Notes: generated by a model not told the origin, from the sequence alone. A DNA stretch of 63,787 nt from Thermus caldifontis (GCF_003336745.1 NZ_QGMX01000012.1:1-63787), one strand, 5' to 3'. Numbered from the stretch's first letter, positions 18,001 to 24,075 are shown. Translations and numbers: made by a program.

Positions 18001-18080
18001 TTCAATCACCTCCACCTCATGGTACCTTTCCATCCCGACAACCGTTGACGGGTTTAGCTTTAGCCCACTATCCCGTACCC

Positions 18081-18110
18081 ACGTTCGCGAAAGTGATCTT
18101 TCGCGCACGT
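18081..18110. promoter_or_regulatory. Thirty-base dyad (operator or centromere-like)
   Basis: ACGT-T-CGCGAAAG, then TGAT, then CTTTCGCG-C-ACGT forms a near-perfect dyad with 13-base arms. It lies between the 18139 gene stop and the 17740 gene. No T tract follows on either strand, so a terminator is unlikely. A protein-binding site is the better guess. Confidence 0.45.
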
Positions 18111-18138
18111 ACCAGGGCCCAGCCCCCACCCTTGGGGG

Positions 18139-18453
18139 TTAGAGGACCTCCCCCTTTCCCCCCTGGGCCAGGGCGCTTAGCCCCTCCACCCAGTACTTGG
18201 CGATGTCCAACCGGGCCTTGGCCCAGATAAGGGCTTCCTCTGCCTCCGTGACAGCCTTGTAGTAGTCGGCGAGAAGCGTCCGGGCCTTAGCCTTCCGCTC
18301 CTCCTCGTTCCGCCCCTGGACCTCTCCCGCCACCATTGCCCGGGCCAGGGCTTCCTCCAGGGCTTCCTTGGCCCGAAGCCTTGCGATGGCGGCCTCCGCA
18401 TGTTCCTGGATTGCCGTCCGTAGCTCCTGTAGAGCCTGGTAGAGCTCCATCAT
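18139..18453 (-). CDS. Coiled-coil protein next to the Rad52-like gene
   Basis: The 104-residue, alanine/glutamate/arginine-rich protein is almost entirely helical and likely coiled coil. AAAGGAGGAAAACC precedes a double ATG. It is the last gene of the small-gene array, directly downstream of the Rad52-like gene, separated by the hairpin at 18476. In phages, single-strand annealing proteins often have such a small helical neighbour; a partner role is inferred only from position. Confidence 0.6.
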   Translation of the reverse strand: MMELYQALQELRTAIQEHAEAAIARLRAKEALEEALARAMVAGEVQGRNEEERKAKARTLLADYYKAVTEAEEALIWAKARLDIAKYWVEGLSALAQGGKGEVL

Positions 18454-18475
18454 GGTTTTCCTCCTTTCCGGGAAA

Positions 18476-18491
18476 GGGGGGTTAACCCCCC
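18476..18491 (-). promoter_or_regulatory. Intergenic hairpin of the small-gene array
   Basis: GGGGGGTTAACCCCCC, a perfect palindrome, lies seven bases past the stop of the Rad52-like gene and 23 bases before the ATG at 18453, with GGAAAGGAGG between. This is the array's standard order of stop, hairpin, SD, start. Confidence 0.6.
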
Positions 18492-18497
18492 CTTCCG

Positions 18498-19109
18498 CTA
18501 CCTGCCAGCAGAGCCCGTGAGTTCGTCAATGAGCTGGCTTGCCTCGGACGCCGTCAGGCCCACCATCTTTTCCTCCGGGTAACCCAAGCGGCGGAGGAAG
18601 CGGATCTGGGCTTCGGTGGCCGGTTTAGGGGTCTGGTTAGGCACCTTGCCCGTGGACCTCCGCCCCAACAGGGCCGCCTTGGCCGCCTCCCGGTCAAACT
18701 GGCCCCGCTCGTCCAGCTCTACCCAGACCTTCTCCATCTCGTAAAGGTGGCGGCCCACGCCGAACTTCACCGCCGCCCGCTTCAGGGCATCGGAAAAGGC
18801 CGCCTTCAGGGTGTCCCCCTCTCCCACGTCCTCCTTGGTCACCCCCAGGACCGTTAGCCGGCACTTCACCTCCACCAGGCGCTCCTCCCCGTTGCGCCCC
18901 GGTACCAGCCGGTCGGCCAGGACCTCATAGGTGTCGTACCACCCCTCAGCGCCCGCCACCTCGTCCAGGCGGTTCATCACCGCCCGAGCGTCCACGTAGG
19001 CGACGACCTGGCCCCGGCGCCCGTCCCTGGCGACCGTCTGCACCTTCACGTCGATGACCTCCTCCGGGAAGGGTACCCGGAGAGCCTCAAACACCGCTTT
19101 CTGGCTCAT
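18498..19109 (-). CDS. Rad52/DdrA-like single-strand annealing protein
   Basis: The start at 19109 has AAAGGAGG six bases upstream. The 203-residue protein matches the Rad52/Rad22 family pattern: VVAYVDARAVMNRLDEVAG near residues 35-55, then CRLTVLG and the conserved DTLKAAFSDALKRAAVKFGVGRHLY block near 110-130. A C-terminal helix-hairpin-like tail (ATEAQIRFLRRLGYPEEK) may bind DNA or partners. Family members (DdrA in Deinococcus, phage Sak) anneal complementary single strands. In a conjugative plasmid this suits repair or recombination of incoming single-stranded DNA (inference). About 200 bases of untranslated leader precede it. Confidence 0.88.
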   Translation of the reverse strand: MSQKAVFEALRVPFPEEVIDVKVQTVARDGRRGQVVAYVDARAVMNRLDEVAGAEGWYDTYEVLADRLVPGRNGEERLVEVKCRLTVLGVTKEDVGEGDTLKAAFSDALKRAAVKFGVGRHLYEMEKVWVELDERGQFDREAAKAALLGRRSTGKVPNQTPKPATEAQIRFLRRLGYPEEKMVGLTASEASQLIDELTGSAGR

Positions 19110-19136
19110 CTCCAACCTCCTTTCTCCTTTCACCGA

Positions 19137-19152
19137 GGGGCCTTTAGGCCCC
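19137..19152 (-). promoter_or_regulatory. Intergenic hairpin of the small-gene array
   Basis: GGGGCC-TTTA-GGCCCC lies 28 bases before the Rad52-like ATG, followed on the minus strand by the GGTGAAAGGAG leader typical of the array. Confidence 0.6.
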
Positions 19153-19345
19153 CCAGATCCAGATCAAGCATGTAGGTGACGACTCCGCCGCCCACTAGGC
19201 TATGTGCTCCCTCGGAGCCCGTGGGGGAGCCAAGCTCCCTCCGGTCGCATGTAGCTTCGCTGACCCACGTATCCCCGGCTTGGTCAGCCCGTAGGGCTAT
19301 CTTGGAAACCGGGGGATTATAGCTCCCCCACTCCCCCTCTTTTTT
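19153..19345 (-). promoter_or_regulatory. Long leader of the Rad52-like gene
   Basis: About 190 bases without an open frame. On the minus strand TATAAT occurs at 19316-19321, embedded in a GGGGGA...CCCCC stem, and could be a promoter -10. Several further stems are possible (GGGGGAGCCAAGCTCCC; GGCTTGGTCAGCC). It may hold a structured regulatory RNA or simply a promoter and leader; I recognise no riboswitch class. Confidence 0.35.
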
Positions 19346-19528
19346 CTAAGACACCTTCCGGCTTACCTCTGCCGCCTCCCGATCCGCCACCCGGCATGCT
19401 TCCTCGGGAGGCAGATTCCGTTGCCTGGCCTCCCTGTAGGCCTTAACCCACCGGGCCAGGATCGCCGTATCCTCCTCGGACCGAGCCAGCATTTGGCTGT
19501 ACACATCGGGTGCCTGATACCTGACCAT
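19346..19528 (-). CDS. Small protein of unknown function (60 residues)
   Basis: AAAGGAGGCGAT precedes the ATG at 19528, which fixes the start; the reading frame is open for a further 42 codons upstream but that part is composed of hairpin and the end of the neighbouring gene. The product is a soluble helical protein with arginines and the end AAEVSRKVS. No family. Confidence 0.55.
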   Translation of the reverse strand: MVRYQAPDVYSQMLARSEEDTAILARWVKAYREARQRNLPPEEACRVADREAAEVSRKVS

Positions 19529-19537
19529 ATCGCCTCC

Positions 19538-19557
19538 TTTGGGGCCCCTGCCCCAAA
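19538..19557 (-). promoter_or_regulatory. Intergenic hairpin of the small-gene array
   Basis: TTTGGGG-CCCCTG-CCCCAAA lies between the 19566 stop and the 19528 start, with AAAGGAGG immediately after it on the minus strand. It is a variant of the array hairpin. Confidence 0.5.
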
Positions 19558-19565
19558 TGAACCGC

Positions 19566-19736
19566 CTACGCCTTCCTCTTGGTCTGGCGTGTAAGGTCAA
19601 GGCGGATGCGCCTGACCCGGCGCTCCTGCCGCCGGGCCAGAAAGGCCTCCGCAATCTCGGAAGGGGAGAGGACCTCTCCCCTTCCCTTCCGCCGTGCGGC
19701 CAGGGCTGCCGCTGCCAAGGCTCCTCTTAGGCTCAT
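19566..19736 (-). CDS. Small basic protein (56 residues)
   Basis: A short open frame begins ATG at 19736, ten bases after the stop of the SWIM gene, with GAGGAAGAG in front. The product is alanine- and arginine-rich (about 16 Arg/Lys), beginning MSLRGALAAAALAARRKG and ending TRQTKRKA, so a nucleic-acid-binding role is possible. Its codons and tight spacing support a real gene, but its small size keeps confidence moderate. Confidence 0.5.
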   Translation of the reverse strand: MSLRGALAAAALAARRKGRGEVLSPSEIAEAFLARRQERRVRRIRLDLTRQTKRKA

Positions 19737-19745
19737 ATCTCTTCC

Positions 19746-20048
19746 TCAAGCCACGGCATGCACACTGTACGTCCTCTCCCCTTCCTCGGGGTGGGCTCCC
19801 AAGGCCCAGGCATACAGGGCCGAGGCCACCATGTGCTTGCATGGCCGTGTTTTGCCGTTTGTCCATGCGGGACAGGTGCAGGTTTCCCGCCCCAGGTCCA
19901 CCAGGTAGAACCCCCCGCCCTCCTGGCTTTCCACAACAAAGACGTCCGGAAGGCCCCCCACCGGGTAGACCTTGCCCCTCTCCACCAAGTCCTTTGCCTT
20001 CTCCAGGCGATTCAAGAACCCGATCATCCTCTCCTTGAAGGGTTTCAT
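19746..20048 (-). CDS. SWIM zinc-finger protein
   Basis: The 100-residue protein contains CTCPAWTNGKTRPCKHMVA, the CxC-xn-CxH SWIM finger, preceded by two beta strands (DVFVVES, GFYLVDLG) as is usual. SWIM domains bind DNA or protein partners and occur in recombination accessory factors (Sws1/Shu-type) and helicases. Presence in one operon with a Rad52-like annealer makes a recombination role attractive (inference). AAAGGAGGCAGGG sets the start. Confidence 0.85.
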   Translation of the reverse strand: MKPFKERMIGFLNRLEKAKDLVERGKVYPVGGLPDVFVVESQEGGGFYLVDLGRETCTCPAWTNGKTRPCKHMVASALYAWALGAHPEEGERTYSVHAVA

Positions 20049-20074
20049 CCCTGCCTCCTTTCACCCTTCCCCGA

Positions 20075-20090
20075 GGGGCCGCCAGGCCCC
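20075..20090 (-). promoter_or_regulatory. Intergenic hairpin of the small-gene array
   Basis: GGGGCC-GCCA-GGCCCC, 27 bases before the SWIM-gene ATG and 14 bases after the 20104 stop. On the minus strand it is followed by TCGGGGAAGGGTGAAAGGAG. Confidence 0.65.
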
Positions 20091-20103
20091 CCGGGTCTAG
20101 GTC

Positions 20104-20415
20104 CTAGACCACCTCAACGGCCCCCCTTTGCCAGAGGGTGCGGGCCACCTCTTCGTTCTCCAGGACGTCGCTGAGCTCCCGGAGCTCCCCCTGGTCCACG
20201 GAAACCAGGGCTTCCAGTTCCAGCCAGTCCTCCCCGGCAAGGCCCACGAGGACCTTCTTCTCCTCCTGCGAGAGGAACTCAAGGAGGCGGTGGATGAGGA
20301 GGTCCACCCCGTCGGGTTCATCCAAGGAGCCGGAGCCGTGTAGAGCCCGGAGGAGCACTTCCTCCAGGACACCTTCGGGCACCTTCAGGGTCTTTCCGTT
20401 AGCGATGATTACCAT
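20104..20415 (-). CDS. Acidic protein of unknown function (103 residues)
   Basis: Strongly acidic, helix-rich soluble protein beginning MVIIANGKTLKVPEGVLEE, with an unusually high content of Glu, Asp and Leu. Net negative charge and small size are reminiscent of DNA-mimic anti-defence proteins, but no family is recognised and this is only a resemblance of composition. AGGAGGAAGAG precedes the ATG. Confidence 0.6.
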   Translation of the reverse strand: MVIIANGKTLKVPEGVLEEVLLRALHGSGSLDEPDGVDLLIHRLLEFLSQEEKKVLVGLAGEDWLELEALVSVDQGELRELSDVLENEEVARTLWQRGAVEVV

Positions 20416-20427
20416 CTCTTCCTCCTT

Positions 20428-20667
20428 TCACCCTTTCCCGTGGGGCCGTAAGGCCCCTAAGGGAGCCTTGCACCTCACCGAAAGGGCATAGAGAGCCTCC
20501 CGCACCCGGCGCACCTCCTGGAGGTAGGCTTTGAGCTCCGCTTCGCCATACAGCAGGGCCTGCCCCTTTTGCTGCACGCGCAACAGGTCCTGGGCCTCAA
20601 GGGTAAGGAGCCTCCCCTCGCTGGCCAGCTCCGCCAAAATCTCATGGACCTTAGAGCCCTTCTTCAT
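20428..20667 (-). CDS. Small helical protein of unknown function
   Basis: Start at 20667 is set by GAGGAGGTGTGGG; it overlaps the end of the upstream gene by 17 bases. The 79-residue protein is helical (VHEILAELASEGRLL, LKAYLQEVRRVREALYAL). Its last residues are encoded by the array hairpin itself, so the stop lies downstream of the stem. No family. Confidence 0.55.
   Translation of the reverse strand: MKKGSKVHEILAELASEGRLLTLEAQDLLRVQQKGQALLYGEAELKAYLQEVRRVREALYALSVRCKAPLGALRPHGKG
20442..20457 (-). promoter_or_regulatory. Array hairpin inside a gene end
   Basis: GGGGCC-GTAA-GGCCCC sits within the last codons of the 20428 gene, 27 bases before the 20415 start. The hairpin is kept although here it is translated, which argues that its sequence is selected. 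Confidence 0.6.
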
Positions 20668-20857
20668 CCCACACCTCCTCATCTGCAATCCAAAGGAGGA
20701 TGCCGTTAAGGTCCAACCGGGCCAACAAGCCCTTAGGCCCTATCAGGTGGAGTTCATCCCCCACCCGGAGGCTGTACACCCCCGGCTCCTCGTAGGCCAA
20801 GGCCCTGGCCTCCTCCCAAGGAAGGCCTCCTCTTGCCAGCAGCTCCTCCCGTAGCAT
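20651..20857 (-). CDS. Small protein of unknown function (68 residues)
   Basis: Starts after GAGGAGGTGGACG. A helical N-terminus is followed by a beta-rich half (VYSLRVGDELHLIG, NGILLWIADEE). It overlaps the next gene, the only array junction besides 19736/19746 without a hairpin. No family; a two-gene functional pair with 20428 is possible. Confidence 0.55.
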   Translation of the reverse strand: MLREELLARGGLPWEEARALAYEEPGVYSLRVGDELHLIGPKGLLARLDLNGILLWIADEEVWDEEGL

Positions 20858-20886
20858 CGTCCACCTCCTCTCTCACCCCTTTCCGC

Positions 20887-20902
20887 GGGGCCGCCAGGCC
20901 CC
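20887..20902 (-). promoter_or_regulatory. Intergenic hairpin of the small-gene array
   Basis: GGGGCC-GCCA-GGCCCC between the 20920 stop and the 20857 start, followed by the usual GGTGAGAGAGGAGG. Confidence 0.65.
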
Positions 20903-20919
20903 CCGGCCAGACGGGCAAC

Positions 20920-21102
20920 CTACTCCACCCTTCGCATGGCCCAGGTAGCTAACGCGGCCAGGGTCAGGGCCAAATAACCCGCCCCCTTAGTGGGGGCACC
21001 GCAAACCTCGGAAAGGAGAAGGGGTTCGCACGGCCTGCTGGCGATAAACAAGCCAAGTCCGAGGACCAAAAGCACTCCGGGCAAGACCTTGATCCAAGCC
21101 AT
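20920..21102 (-). CDS. Small membrane protein (60 residues)
   Basis: Two hydrophobic segments (VLPGVLLVLGLGLFIA and GYLALTLAALATWAM) flank a short loop with two cysteines (RPCEP, EVCGAP). AAGGAGATAAAGG precedes the ATG. Probably an inner-membrane hairpin protein. Function unknown; the only membrane protein in the array. Confidence 0.6.
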   Translation of the reverse strand: MAWIKVLPGVLLVLGLGLFIASRPCEPLLLSEVCGAPTKGAGYLALTLAALATWAMRRVE

Positions 21103-21126
21103 CCTTTATCTCCTTCACCCTTCCCC

Positions 21127-21146
21127 GGGGGGCCGTAAGGCCCCCC
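21127..21146 (-). promoter_or_regulatory. Intergenic hairpin of the small-gene array
   Basis: GGGGGGCC-GTAA-GGCCCCCC, the longest stem of the set, lies between the 21157 stop and the 21102 start. Confidence 0.65.
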
Positions 21147-21156
21147 AGGCCCAACC

Positions 21157-21405
21157 CTAGAGCAACCGGTCCAAAGGCAGGGGTCCCCGCAACACCGGCA
21201 ACCACTCCCTGGCCCAGGTGGCCACCGCCCGGCCCTTGGGCTTCCTGCTCCTGCGCACCTTAGGCGATGGCTCCCGACCAGTGCCCAAGCAGTGCGGGCA
21301 CTCGATCCAGTAGAAGTCCGGTGGCTCGTCCCAGACCCCGATGGGGGGTCGGCCATCCCAAGTGTCCCAGAAACCCCCCTCTCCTCCGCACACGGAACAC
21401 CGCAT
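21157..21405 (-). CDS. DnaJ-type zinc-ribbon protein
   Basis: Start at 21405 has AAGGAGGTGCGT. The 82-residue protein has CSVCGGEGGFW near its start and CPHCLGTG about 35 residues on, two CxxC(x)GxG repeats like the DnaJ central zinc domain. The tail is basic (KVRRSRKPKGR). Such small ribbons bind protein or nucleic acid. Its role is unknown. Confidence 0.7.
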   Translation of the reverse strand: MRCSVCGGEGGFWDTWDGRPPIGVWDEPPDFYWIECPHCLGTGREPSPKVRRSRKPKGRAVATWAREWLPVLRGPLPLDRLL

Positions 21406-21430
21406 ACGCACCTCCTTCACCCCTCCTCGA

Positions 21431-21446
21431 GGGGCCGCCAGGCCCC
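21431..21446 (-). promoter_or_regulatory. Intergenic hairpin of the small-gene array
   Basis: GGGGCC-GCCA-GGCCCC, 26 bases before the 21405 ATG. Confidence 0.65.
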
Positions 21447-21478
21447 CTAAGCCTCTCCTCCCCCCTGGGAAGGAGAAA

Positions 21479-21502
21479 GGGGGCAGGATGGCCCCTGCCC
21501 CC
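21479..21502 (-). terminator. Hairpin after the first array gene
   Basis: GGGGGCAGG-ATGGCC-CCTGCCCCC forms a nine-pair stem eight bases past the 21510 stop; on the minus strand it is followed by TTTCTCC. It could attenuate transcription between the first gene and the rest of the array. Confidence 0.45.
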
Positions 21503-21509
21503 GGCTCAC

Positions 21510-21710
21510 CTACCTGTCGTAGGCGTAGCCCTCCCTAAAGACCAGGCCCGCCTCTTTGGCCTTGGCAAAGAGCTCCTGGCGCAAGGCCTCCAACTCCTTG
21601 GTCAGACCGTCCCCCCAATCTATCTCCGCCCTGAGCAGGTTGTAGAGCTGGCGAAGTTGCTGCCTGGAGAGGTGCACCTGCACCCTGTCCGTCACCGGCG
21701 CTCCTTGCAT
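21510..21710 (-). CDS. Small helical protein, first gene of the array
   Basis: The 66-residue protein begins MQGAPVTDRVQVHL and is mainly helical (QQLRQLYNLLRAEI, LEALRQELFAKAKEAGLV). GGGTGAAAGGAGG and a hairpin precede it, although no gene is upstream, so the module is part of the leader here. No family recognised. Confidence 0.55.
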   Translation of the reverse strand: MQGAPVTDRVQVHLSRQQLRQLYNLLRAEIDWGDGLTKELEALRQELFAKAKEAGLVFREGYAYDR

Positions 21711-21736
21711 GGCTACCTCCTTTCACCCTTCCCCGA

Positions 21737-21752
21737 GGGGCCGCCAGGCCCC
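21737..21752 (-). promoter_or_regulatory. Array hairpin in the operon leader
   Basis: GGGGCC-GCCA-GGCCCC, 27 bases before the first array gene. It does not follow a stop codon, so termination of an upstream gene cannot be its purpose. Confidence 0.65.
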
Positions 21753-21822
21753 CCTAGCCCTGGAAGGGTTGGCGTGGGGATGCCGGGACCGGGGCAGAGG
21801 GGTTGCTCGGGAGCAAGGGGGC

Positions 21823-21877
21823 GTCTTAGCTACACGATCCTGGATGCTCGAGGCCTATAAAACCGTGTAGCTAAGAC
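21823..21877. promoter_or_regulatory. Inverted repeat with TTAGCTA arms upstream of the array
   Basis: GTCTTAGCTACACG (21823-21836) and its exact reverse complement CGTGTAGCTAAGAC (21864-21877) are separated by 27 bases. TATAAA or, on the other strand, TTTTATAG lies between the arms, so a bound protein would cover a likely promoter of the small-gene operon. Single copies of the arm occur at 16351 and 48095. Confidence 0.6.
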
Positions 21878-21920
21878 AGCCCAGCCCCAAGGCCGCCCCA
21901 CCAGCTCTCACCCCCACGAA

Positions 21921-22097
21921 GCACACCACAAGGTTGTGCCCGGCCCAGGGGATGCGCACTACCTGGTTGTGCCCGGCTAAGGTGATGAGCACAACACCGC
22001 CACGCTCACGCTGGAGGGCGAGCACCACAGCGTTGTGCTCGGCCAAGGAGGTGCACACCACAAGGTTGTGCCCGGCCCAGGGGGTGCGCACAACAAA
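21921..22097. repeat. Five 33-bp tandem repeats (iteron-like)
   Basis: GTTGTG recurs at 21933, 21966, 22032 and 22065, with a degenerate unit at about 21999, an exact 33-base period. A unit reads CACAAGGTTGTGCCCGGC, itself holding the small dyad CACAA-GG-TTGTG, then a C/A/G-rich filler. Three turns of helix per unit would place bound proteins on one face. This resembles plasmid iterons or an operator array. In all, 21753-22219 (467 bases) contains no convincing gene: it holds the inverted repeat, these repeats and a terminator. Confidence 0.7.
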
Positions 22098-22162
22098 AAC
22101 GGGGCCGGGTGGGGGGAGGGGGGAGGTAAATGGCAACATTTGAGGGGGAAAGAGGCTTGCGG

Positions 22163-22204
22163 AAAACAGAAACCCCCGGAAGGATAAGGCAGTCCTTCCA
22201 GGGG
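22163..22204 (-). terminator. Terminator cassette copy 1
   Basis: The minus strand reads CCCC-T-GGAAGGA, loop CTGCCTTA, TCCTTCC-G-GGGG, then TTTCTGTTTT: an intrinsic terminator 15 bases past the 22220 stop. The 36-base core, including the loop, is identical at 23250 and nearly so at 24515. Confidence 0.75.
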
Positions 22205-22219
22205 AAAAGGTTGCCTACG

Positions 22220-23200
22220 CTACGCTTTGTATGCGTTGACGGTGAGAACGACTTCCGTTGGGCCGTGGTAGGCGACGGCCTTCACGGGAGCCTGCATGAG
22301 GTCTTCGAGGACCTTGGCCAGGTGCCGGAGTACGGCGATCTCCTCCACTAGGCGGGTGATCTTGGCACCGGAAGGCGTGAATGGGGCGAACTGGGCCACC
22401 AAGGAGATCAAAGCCCTGGTGGTCCACTCCCCTTCCTCCACCAGCTTCACGGCCTTGTCCAAGGCCAGGAGTGCCTGAGTTATTCTGGCCTTCCTGACCT
22501 CCCACCCATCGTGAACACGCCGTGCGGCTACCTGCCCCTGGTCCACCAGGGTATCCACCTGGCGGATGGCCTCTGCCAGCTCCCTTTCCTTCGTGGGGAT
22601 GCGGTCCACGAAGGCGGGAAGCTCCCGAAGCTCTCCCTTCCAGCCCAAGAAGAGCAGCTTCTCCTCCAGGTCAGCAGGCAACAGGCTGCGCATGAAGTGG
22701 GGGTTGTCCTCGTACTCCAGGGCTTCCTCCCAGGCCGAGGGCCCCAGGACCTCCTGGCCCGTGGAGAGGAAGTTTTCCACCCACTCCTTTGCCTCCTGCA
22801 CCCTCCTGTCCCGAAGGGCCCAGTAGGGGCTGTCCTTTGCCATGGGCAAGTCGTGAGGATAGACGGTGTACCTAACCCCCTCAGGGCTGGTCCAGGACCA
22901 GGACTTGGACTTGGGCTGCTTGCGCTCCTTCTTGCCCTCACCCAACCGGACCACGGTGGGAGAGGGGGAGGGCGCAATACGCTCCCGGAGGCGATTGAGG
23001 GCGACCTGTACGGCTGCGGTAAAGGCAGGCGGGCAGTCCCTGTCCACCAGGATGTAACCCTCTTTCGCCGCCACCTCCATCAGCCGCTTGACCTCCTCGT
23101 CCCTCCTCCAGAGCCTGCGGAGAGCCTCTATGGCCTCCTCTACGGACCCCTCTGGCCTACCGGCCGCCCAAAAGAGATGCCTTACGCTGACCTTTTTCAT
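22220..23200 (-). CDS. Protein of unknown function in a monocistronic cassette
   Basis: Start at 23200 is set by GGTGGAGG-like leader (GATGGAGGTACAAC) and its own promoter. The 326-residue protein is soluble and helical. An N-terminal block RHLFWAAGRPEGSVEEAIEALRRL looks regulator-like; a lysine-rich linker (KKERKQPKSKSW) follows near residue 110, and the C-terminal third is a long helical bundle (QVAARRVHDGWEVRKARITQALLALDKAV). No family is recognised. It shares promoter style, leader and terminator with the sigma-like gene behind it. Confidence 0.65.
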   Translation of the reverse strand: MKKVSVRHLFWAAGRPEGSVEEAIEALRRLWRRDEEVKRLMEVAAKEGYILVDRDCPPAFTAAVQVALNRLRERIAPSPSPTVVRLGEGKKERKQPKSKSWSWTSPEGVRYTVYPHDLPMAKDSPYWALRDRRVQEAKEWVENFLSTGQEVLGPSAWEEALEYEDNPHFMRSLLPADLEEKLLFLGWKGELRELPAFVDRIPTKERELAEAIRQVDTLVDQGQVAARRVHDGWEVRKARITQALLALDKAVKLVEEGEWTTRALISLVAQFAPFTPSGAKITRLVEEIAVLRHLAKVLEDLMQAPVKAVAYHGPTEVVLTVNAYKA

Positions 23201-23217
23201 GTTGTACCTCCATCCAC

Positions 23218-23246
23218 ATATTACCACTTCATTGCTATGTTGGCAA
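23218..23246 (-). promoter_or_regulatory. Promoter TTGCCA-17-TAATAT
   Basis: On the minus strand -35 TTGCCA (23241-23246) and -10 TAATAT (23218-23223) are 17 bases apart. The sequence before the -10 is AAGTGG, shared with the promoter at 30609. It drives the 23200 gene. Confidence 0.65.
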
Positions 23247-23249
23247 TCA

Positions 23250-23291
23250 AAAACAGAAACCCCCGGAAGGATAAGGCAGTCCTTCCAGGGG
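23250..23291 (-). terminator. Terminator cassette copy 2
   Basis: Same sequence as copy 1, 14 bases after the stop of the sigma-like gene; the T-rich tail TTTCTGTTTTTG runs into the promoter of the next gene. Confidence 0.75.
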
Positions 23292-23305
23292 ACAAGGTCG
23301 CTGGC

Positions 23306-24058
23306 CTATACCGCCTGCGTCTGGGTCATGGCCTGCTTAAGGGCCTTTTCCAGTTGGGCAAGCTGCTCCTCCTCCAGGGCCTCTCCGTTGAGGAAGGCAT
23401 TGAGGAAGGCATCCACCTCCTCTGCCCCGAGCCTCTGTCGGAGGCGGTACCGCTCGATCGCCTCCTCCAGAAACTCAAAGGCGTCGTGGGCGTCCTCCTG
23501 GGCGAGGAACTCCCGGTAGGGGGTACCCTCCTCGGTGTGGTCGTCAAGGCTCAGAATCTCCTCCGCCTCGGCGAGGGCCAAGGCTTCCACCACCACCTCT
23601 TGGGGCACCCCGAGCTCCTCGGCGATCTCCTCAGGACGGGGTTCCCGCCCAAGGTCCGCCTGGAGCCTGGCCACCGTCCTCTTAAGGGTGGCGACCAGTC
23701 GGGAGGACCTGTAGCCGATACCCCGGGAGCGGTAAAACCACTCCCGCACGGCCCTGTCCGCCTCCACCTCAACCCAGAAGGTTATCCACTTGCCGGAGGG
23801 CAGCTCCCTCCTCCCGCTCCTCCAGGCCTTGAGGGTAACCAGGATGTGGTAGGCCACCTCCTGGATGAGGTCGAGGGTCTCGTCACCCAGCAGGTGGGCC
23901 TTCTCCAGGCCCTTCTTCATGGCAATGGGATAGTAGTGCCGAAGAAGGGCCTCATCTCCCCCGCCAGACCAGAAGAACTCCCTCATGACCTCTTCCCTCG
24001 TGGCCAGTGGCCGGGCCGCCTCTGCCATGAGCCTGAGCGTGTCCTTTATGGCCTTCAT
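23306..24058 (-). CDS. Sigma-70-family-like protein
   Basis: Start at 24058 follows GGTGGAGGTACAAC. The 250-residue protein resembles bacterial sigma factors. About residues 55-75 (DETLDLIQEVAYHILVTLKAW) parallel the core-binding region 2, and RLVATLKRTVARLQADLGREPRPEEIAEELGV parallels region 3, followed by a typical SLDDHTEEG loop. A region 4-like helix-turn-helix is not obvious; the C-terminus is acidic and helical instead. It may be a partial sigma, an anti-host modifier, or a divergent sigma for plasmid promoters. Monocistronic, with its own promoter and terminator. Confidence 0.7.
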   Translation of the reverse strand: MKAIKDTLRLMAEAARPLATREEVMREFFWSGGGDEALLRHYYPIAMKKGLEKAHLLGDETLDLIQEVAYHILVTLKAWRSGRRELPSGKWITFWVEVEADRAVREWFYRSRGIGYRSSRLVATLKRTVARLQADLGREPRPEEIAEELGVPQEVVVEALALAEAEEILSLDDHTEEGTPYREFLAQEDAHDAFEFLEEAIERYRLRQRLGAEEVDAFLNAFLNGEALEEEQLAQLEKALKQAMTQTQAV

Positions 24059-24075
24059 GTTGTACCTCCACCCGC

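Noticed and set aside
20104..20857. Toxin-antitoxin pairs among the small genes
   Set aside because: Some genes overlap as TA pairs do, but none shows a recognisable toxin or antitoxin fold or autoregulatory promoter.
21921..22097. 33-bp repeats as a CRISPR array
   Set aside because: The repeats are head-to-tail with no unique spacers, and no cas genes are in the window.
21855..22139. Minus-strand 94-residue frame with 11-residue repeats (AGHNLVV)
   Set aside because: It arises because the 33-base repeat is a multiple of three and free of stops in several frames; the other strand is open too. It has no SD and covers the inverted repeat.
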